A stretch of DNA of 64,000 nucleotides, from assembly GCA_023459215.1 (NCBI GenBank), contig JAEWVF010000039.1, forward strand, positions 1 to 64,000, read 5' to 3'. Both the position numbers and the translations under genes were made by a program. Below are positions 60,603 to 64,000 of this stretch, piece after piece; the stretch's first letter is position 1; the number at the start of each line of letters is the position of its first letter. Origin of the DNA: Chloroflexota bacterium (lineage in GTDB: Bacteria > Chloroflexota > Anaerolineae > Anaerolineales > Villigracilaceae). A model generated the notes under the pieces. It saw nothing but the letters and a program-made list of their open reading frames with translations, was not told where the DNA came from and did not search any database.

Positions 60603-61679
60603 ATGAAAAAATATATCCAGATTTCTCTTGTTGTGGCGCTGGTTCTGGCGGTGATTGCCAGCACCACTTCGGCCTGGGCAGGTTTGTTTAAACCGGTCAG
60701 TGACCCAATCCGCTATTCGCCCTTGATTCCGGCCAATATCGATAACGCTCCCCTGGCGGCGCGCTACACCATTACCGAAGATGGCCTGTACAACATCGGC
60801 GGCGTGTGCGTTTTCGAAGTGGACTTTGACGACCCGGACGGTTCCAAAAAGCTGAAGATCGACGCCGACGCCGAAATTCCGCTGGAAGAATCGACCCAGG
60901 TTCCGTTCTCGGGCGAAGGCGATTTGTTCTTCCCTGGCTGTCATTTTGTTCATTACAAACAAGATCAAGTGGTCAATCCCATGCCCACCGAAGACGCTTC
61001 GACCAAGGTTTGTTTTGGCGCCAATCCCGATTTCGAAATGCGCATTTATTATTATCTTGACAATTCATCCGGCGGCAGCCCTGCCTGGGCCGAGATCAGC
61101 AGTACTCTTGAAGATGATGGACGCCTGGTTTGTTCCGATGCGCCTTACACCGGTGTTTATATGCCGGCGGGCAAGATCAAGCCGCGCCCCGGCTCTGAAG
61201 AACCGGGGGCCAATCCGCTCTTCCCCGGCGGCGTTGGTGGATCGGTACAGCCTCCGGCTTCACGGATTTCCTTCTCCGCCTCGGGTACCTATGCCGTGGG
61301 AGGCATTTGCATCATTCGCGCTGAATACATCGTCGATGGCCTGTCCAACGAAGTTTGGGTGGCTTATCCTGAGGAAGATACCGAAACGGTTCCCTTCCCA
61401 GGCGTCGATGAAGGCGACCTGCTCTACTTCCCTGGCTGTCATGTGATCCATTATCGCGATGCCGAACTGAAGAACCAGATGAACAAGGACGAGGAAGAAG
61501 GCGAGTGGGAAATCTGCTTCGCGGCTCGCCCCGGCAAAGAGATGACCATTTACTATTACCAGGATGACCTGGACAATGTCACGCCTCCGTGGGCTCCCTT
61601 GGAAACAACCACGGAAAATGGCCTGGCCTGCGCCAAGCTGGTTGACTTTACCGCGATTTATACGCCCGCCGGGCGATAG
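60603..61679 (+). CDS. Secreted protein of two Cys-rich tandem repeats, unknown
   Basis: A 358-residue exported protein with a signal peptide (KKYIQISLVVALVLAVIASTT, cleavage near AWA-G). Two copies of a roughly 140-residue unit follow, about 50-190 and 215-357. Each has GLYNIGG-C or TYAVGGIC, then VPF-x-G...EGDL-x-FPGCH-x-x-HY, N-x-M, a W-x-ICF or KVCFGA segment, EM-x-IYYY and a late Cys, then YTPAG. Four cysteines recur per unit, suggesting two disulfides each. No known domain is recognised. GAGGAGG lies before the ATG. It is placed between polysaccharide-type genes, so an envelope or matrix role is possible. Confidence 0.8.
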   Translation: MKKYIQISLVVALVLAVIASTTSAWAGLFKPVSDPIRYSPLIPANIDNAPLAARYTITEDGLYNIGGVCVFEVDFDDPDGSKKLKIDADAEIPLEESTQVPFSGEGDLFFPGCHFVHYKQDQVVNPMPTEDASTKVCFGANPDFEMRIYYYLDNSSGGSPAWAEISSTLEDDGRLVCSDAPYTGVYMPAGKIKPRPGSEEPGANPLFPGGVGGSVQPPASRISFSASGTYAVGGICIIRAEYIVDGLSNEVWVAYPEEDTETVPFPGVDEGDLLYFPGCHVIHYRDAELKNQMNKDEEEGEWEICFAARPGKEMTIYYYQDDLDNVTPPWAPLETTTENGLACAKLVDFTAIYTPAGR

Positions 61680-61698
61680 TTTCCATCGGCAGTTTTTG

Positions 61699-61733
61699 GC
61701 CGGGCTGGAGGATACCTCCTGCCCGGCTTTTTT
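61699..61733 (+). terminator. Rho-independent terminator after the Cys-repeat gene
   Basis: GCCGGGC (61699-61705) pairs with GCCCGGC (61721-61727), with an inner GGAGG/CCTCC stem and a 3-base loop, followed by a T run. Confidence 0.92.
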
Positions 61734-61837
61734 ATACGCGCATGGTTTGCAACACTTATATTACGTTTTACCAAAGGGATAGGGGGTAAGATTTAGCCAG
61801 CTCACCCTGAAAAATTCGGTTTAGGAGAAATACCCCG

Positions 61838-63718
61838 ATGGAAATCAAACATTATTTGGGAATGTTACAGCGCTGGGCATGGCTGTTAGCCATTGGGCTG
61901 ATTCTGGGGGGGCTTGGCAGCTATCTTTTCAGCATTTATCAGCCATCTGTTTATCAATCGAGCACAAAACTATTGGTCATTCGCGCGCCTCAAAGCCAGA
62001 ATTCCGACCTGGCCTACCTGGCCAGCCAGCAATTGGCGCAAACCTTTATCCAGTTGTTGAAAACCAAACCGGTTTTGGACAGCGCTTCGGCGCAACTCGG
62101 TTACCGGGTCAATGCCAGCCAGATCAAAGCCGAGCAACTGCGCGACACCCAGGTAATCACCCTGACGGTTGAAGACAACGATGCCGGGCGGGCTGCCGCA
62201 ATTGCGAATACCCTGGTGGCAGTGCTGGTTGAGCAGAACGACAATTTGCAATCCAGCCGTTACCTGGCCAGCGAGGAAAGCCTGCGCGCCCAGGTGGATC
62301 AGGTTGGCACGCAAATTGACCAGCTTCAGGAACAGATCAACCAGTTGACGACCGAAAATGTTCAGGAGCAGATTGCCCAGGCTGAAAGCAAGATTTCACA
62401 GTTGCAATCGGAAATCGCGGTGCTTGAAAATGATATTTATTACACCACCAATCGTGGTCGGAATCCCGATTTGGCGCCGACCGAATGGACGGCGCGTCTG
62501 GCCCAATTAAAATCCACCCTGGACCTGTACCAGCAGATTTATTCCAACTTGCTGGTCTTGGGCAAGCCAACCACTGGCGGCGCTTCAGATCGACTAAGCC
62601 ATCTGCAAAAAACACTCGAACTGTACCAGCAAATCTATTTGCAGTTACTGGCCAGCCTGGAGGAAGTCCGCTTGGCGCGCCTGCAAAACACCCCGAGCAT
62701 TGTCCAAATCGAAGAAGCGGTTGTTCCCGGCAGCCCGGTGCGGCCTCTGCCCTTGCGGAATGCCATGCTTGGCGCTGCGGTCGGCTTGATGCTGGCTTTT
62801 GGGATCGCCTTTGCAATTGAGTATCTTGATGACAGCCTGCGCTCGCCTATGGATGTTGACCAGGTGCTCGGCCTGCCCGTTTTAGGCTATGTCGGCGATA
62901 TGAAACAGTCTGCTAACGCTCCTCGCCAGATTTATGTCTCCGCGTTTCCGCGCTCACCGGTCGCGGAAGCGTTCCGCAATTTGCGTTCCGGGATTGAATT
63001 CTCCGGCGAGGATCATCCTCCGAAAACCTTGCTGGTGACCAGTTCGCGTCCCGGTGAGGGCAAAACGACAGTAGCCTCGAACCTGGCCGCTATTTTTGCC
63101 CAGAGCGGCAAGCGGGTCATCCTGGTGGATGCGGATTTGCGCCGGCCCTCGATCCACCGCGCAACCGGAATCCCCAACCGGCTTGGGTTGACCACCCTTT
63201 TTCGGGATTCGCTCAAGCCCGATGCGGTTTGGAAACATGCAGATGGCGCTTCGCGCGGGTTGCTGATCATCACCAGCGGCAGTCTTCCCTCCAATCCATC
63301 TGAATTGCTTGGCTCCGAGAAAATGCTCCACATCATGGCCGAACTCCGCCAAAAGGCAGACGTAATCATCTTTGATGGGCCGCCGATGATGGTGGCCGAT
63401 GCGCAAATCATAGCCAGCCTGGTGGATGGGGTTCTGTTGGTCTTGCAGCCCGGAAAATCCCCGGCGGATGAGGCCAAATCAACCCTGGCCCAGTTGAAGC
63501 GCAGCGGCGCAAATGTGATCGGAACGGTTTTCAACCGCGTCCCCAAAAATGGCAGCCAACATTATGGCGGTTATCGCTATTATTCGAACGATGCCTACAG
63601 CACCTATCAACAAACAAAAACTTCATCTGTATCTGTGCCGGTGATGGCCCCTGTCCCGGCTGCTTTTGAGCCGACCACCCGGCCCAATGGTCATCACTCG
63701 GTTGAACTGGTGAACTGA
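61838..63718 (+). CDS. Wzz-type chain-length regulator fused to BY-kinase
   Basis: A 626-residue polysaccharide co-polymerase/tyrosine autokinase. It has a Wzz domain with two membrane spans (about 12-34 and 307-325) around a coiled-coil periplasmic part with a doubled LELYQQIY motif, then a cytosolic kinase: Walker A SRPGEGKTTVASNLA (about 402-416), Walker A' VILVDADLRRPS, Walker B VIIFDGPPMM. The C-terminal tail carries a Tyr cluster (YGGYRYYSNDAYSTYQ), the usual autophosphorylation site. It controls chain length and export of capsule or exopolysaccharide. AGGAGA precedes the ATG. The next gene is a phosphatase, its likely partner, one base downstream. Confidence 0.95.
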   Translation: MEIKHYLGMLQRWAWLLAIGLILGGLGSYLFSIYQPSVYQSSTKLLVIRAPQSQNSDLAYLASQQLAQTFIQLLKTKPVLDSASAQLGYRVNASQIKAEQLRDTQVITLTVEDNDAGRAAAIANTLVAVLVEQNDNLQSSRYLASEESLRAQVDQVGTQIDQLQEQINQLTTENVQEQIAQAESKISQLQSEIAVLENDIYYTTNRGRNPDLAPTEWTARLAQLKSTLDLYQQIYSNLLVLGKPTTGGASDRLSHLQKTLELYQQIYLQLLASLEEVRLARLQNTPSIVQIEEAVVPGSPVRPLPLRNAMLGAAVGLMLAFGIAFAIEYLDDSLRSPMDVDQVLGLPVLGYVGDMKQSANAPRQIYVSAFPRSPVAEAFRNLRSGIEFSGEDHPPKTLLVTSSRPGEGKTTVASNLAAIFAQSGKRVILVDADLRRPSIHRATGIPNRLGLTTLFRDSLKPDAVWKHADGASRGLLIITSGSLPSNPSELLGSEKMLHIMAELRQKADVIIFDGPPMMVADAQIIASLVDGVLLVLQPGKSPADEAKSTLAQLKRSGANVIGTVFNRVPKNGSQHYGGYRYYSNDAYSTYQQTKTSSVSVPVMAPVPAAFEPTTRPNGHHSVELVN

Positions 63719-63719
63719 G

Positions 63720-64000
63720 ATGCCTGCCGTTTTGTTTGTCTGCACTGCCAACCAGTTCCGCTCGCCGCTTGCGGCAGCTTGTTTTGCGCGCAAGTATGAG
63801 TCTTTGGGCTGGCAATCTGATTGGCGGGTTGCCAGCGCCGGTACCTGGGCGCTCCCGCATAGCCCGGCGCTGCCCTCGGCGGTTCAAGCCGCTTACCGAT
63901 TGGGTCTCTCGCTGACGGCTCATCGTTCCCTGCCGATCAGCGCGCAGTTGGTTTCAGTTCAGGATTTGATCCTGGTGATGGAAGCCGGGCAGAAGGAAGC
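63720..64000 (+). CDS. Low-molecular-weight protein-tyrosine phosphatase (partial, runs off the window)
   Basis: ATG 63720 follows the kinase stop by one base; 93 residues are visible before the window ends. The start MPAVLFVCTANQFRSPLAAA contains the P-loop CTANQFRS (C-x5-R-S) of LMW-PTPases, with Cys8 as nucleophile. The later SAGTWALP segment also fits the family. In polysaccharide loci this enzyme (Wzb/Etp type) dephosphorylates the BY-kinase, which matches the gene order here. The conserved DP motif of the C-terminal part lies outside the window. Confidence 0.93.
   Translation, partial: MPAVLFVCTANQFRSPLAAACFARKYESLGWQSDWRVASAGTWALPHSPALPSAVQAAYRLGLSLTAHRSLPISAQLVSVQDLILVMEAGQKE

Noticed and set aside
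1..64000. tRNA, rRNA or replication-origin features
   Set aside because: Nothing in the intergenic gaps looked like a tRNA cloverleaf, rRNA segment or DnaA-box cluster.

Overview
The window looks like a stretch of a Chloroflexota chromosome, most like the class Anaerolineae. This is inferred from GC-rich coding, a MalT-type LuxR regulator, DUF4012 and DUF4386 proteins, repeated ECF sigma/anti-sigma pairs and Thr/Pro-linked modular cellulases; no 16S gene or other taxonomic marker is present. Coding density is very high and no gap without a gene exceeds 300 bases.

Region by region: (1) 1-4.2 kb, a sugar-catabolism block: the end of a GH94 phosphorylase, a GH29 fucosidase and a YicI-type GH31 alpha-xylosidase. 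(2) 4.2-9.4 kb, two sibling ECF sigma/membrane anti-sigma-like cassettes that share an upstream motif and a near-identical transmembrane segment. (3) 9.5-11.7 kb, small membrane proteins and a zinc-less MDR oxidoreductase on the minus strand. (4) 11.8-15.5 kb, two divergent regulators: a MalT-like LuxR ATPase and a SARP/BTAD-type activator. (5) 15.6-44.7 kb, one uninterrupted 20-gene plus-strand operon for an extracellular contractile injection system (eCIS, Afp/PVC family). It runs cap, unknown, sheath, tube, giant sheath-like protein, tube 2, LysM protein, small protein, hub, spike, membrane-segment protein, gp25, gpJ, gpI/propeller, two fibre-like proteins, candidate tape-measure protein, AAA+ ATPase, and a DUF4157-HNH nuclease effector. 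(6) 44.8-51 kb, two secreted multidomain cellulases on the minus strand. (7) 51.2-57.9 kb, a minus-strand operon: ECF sigma, cytosolic zinc-finger anti-sigma, TPR-CHAT protease, secreted subtilase with two CBM3 domains. (8) 58-64 kb, envelope and polysaccharide functions: DUF4012 protein, a secreted two-repeat Cys protein, a Wzz/BY-kinase and the start of its likely phosphatase.

The most interesting signal is the promoter of the injection-system operon. Four GTGAT direct repeats at exactly 11-bp period end 8 bp before a TACAAA -10 box, which is the textbook architecture of a SARP-activated promoter, and a SARP-type regulator is encoded immediately upstream. The injection system also has unusual parts: a 988-aa sheath-like protein with an inserted FN3-like domain, a baseplate-region protein with a C-terminal hydrophobic segment, a hub and spike encoded separately, no recognisable PAAR tip, and a nuclease-tipped DUF4157 effector with no adjacent immunity gene. 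A second candidate system is the sigma/anti-sigma/CHAT/subtilase operon, which links a caspase-like protease, regulated transcription and a cellulose-targeted secreted protease.
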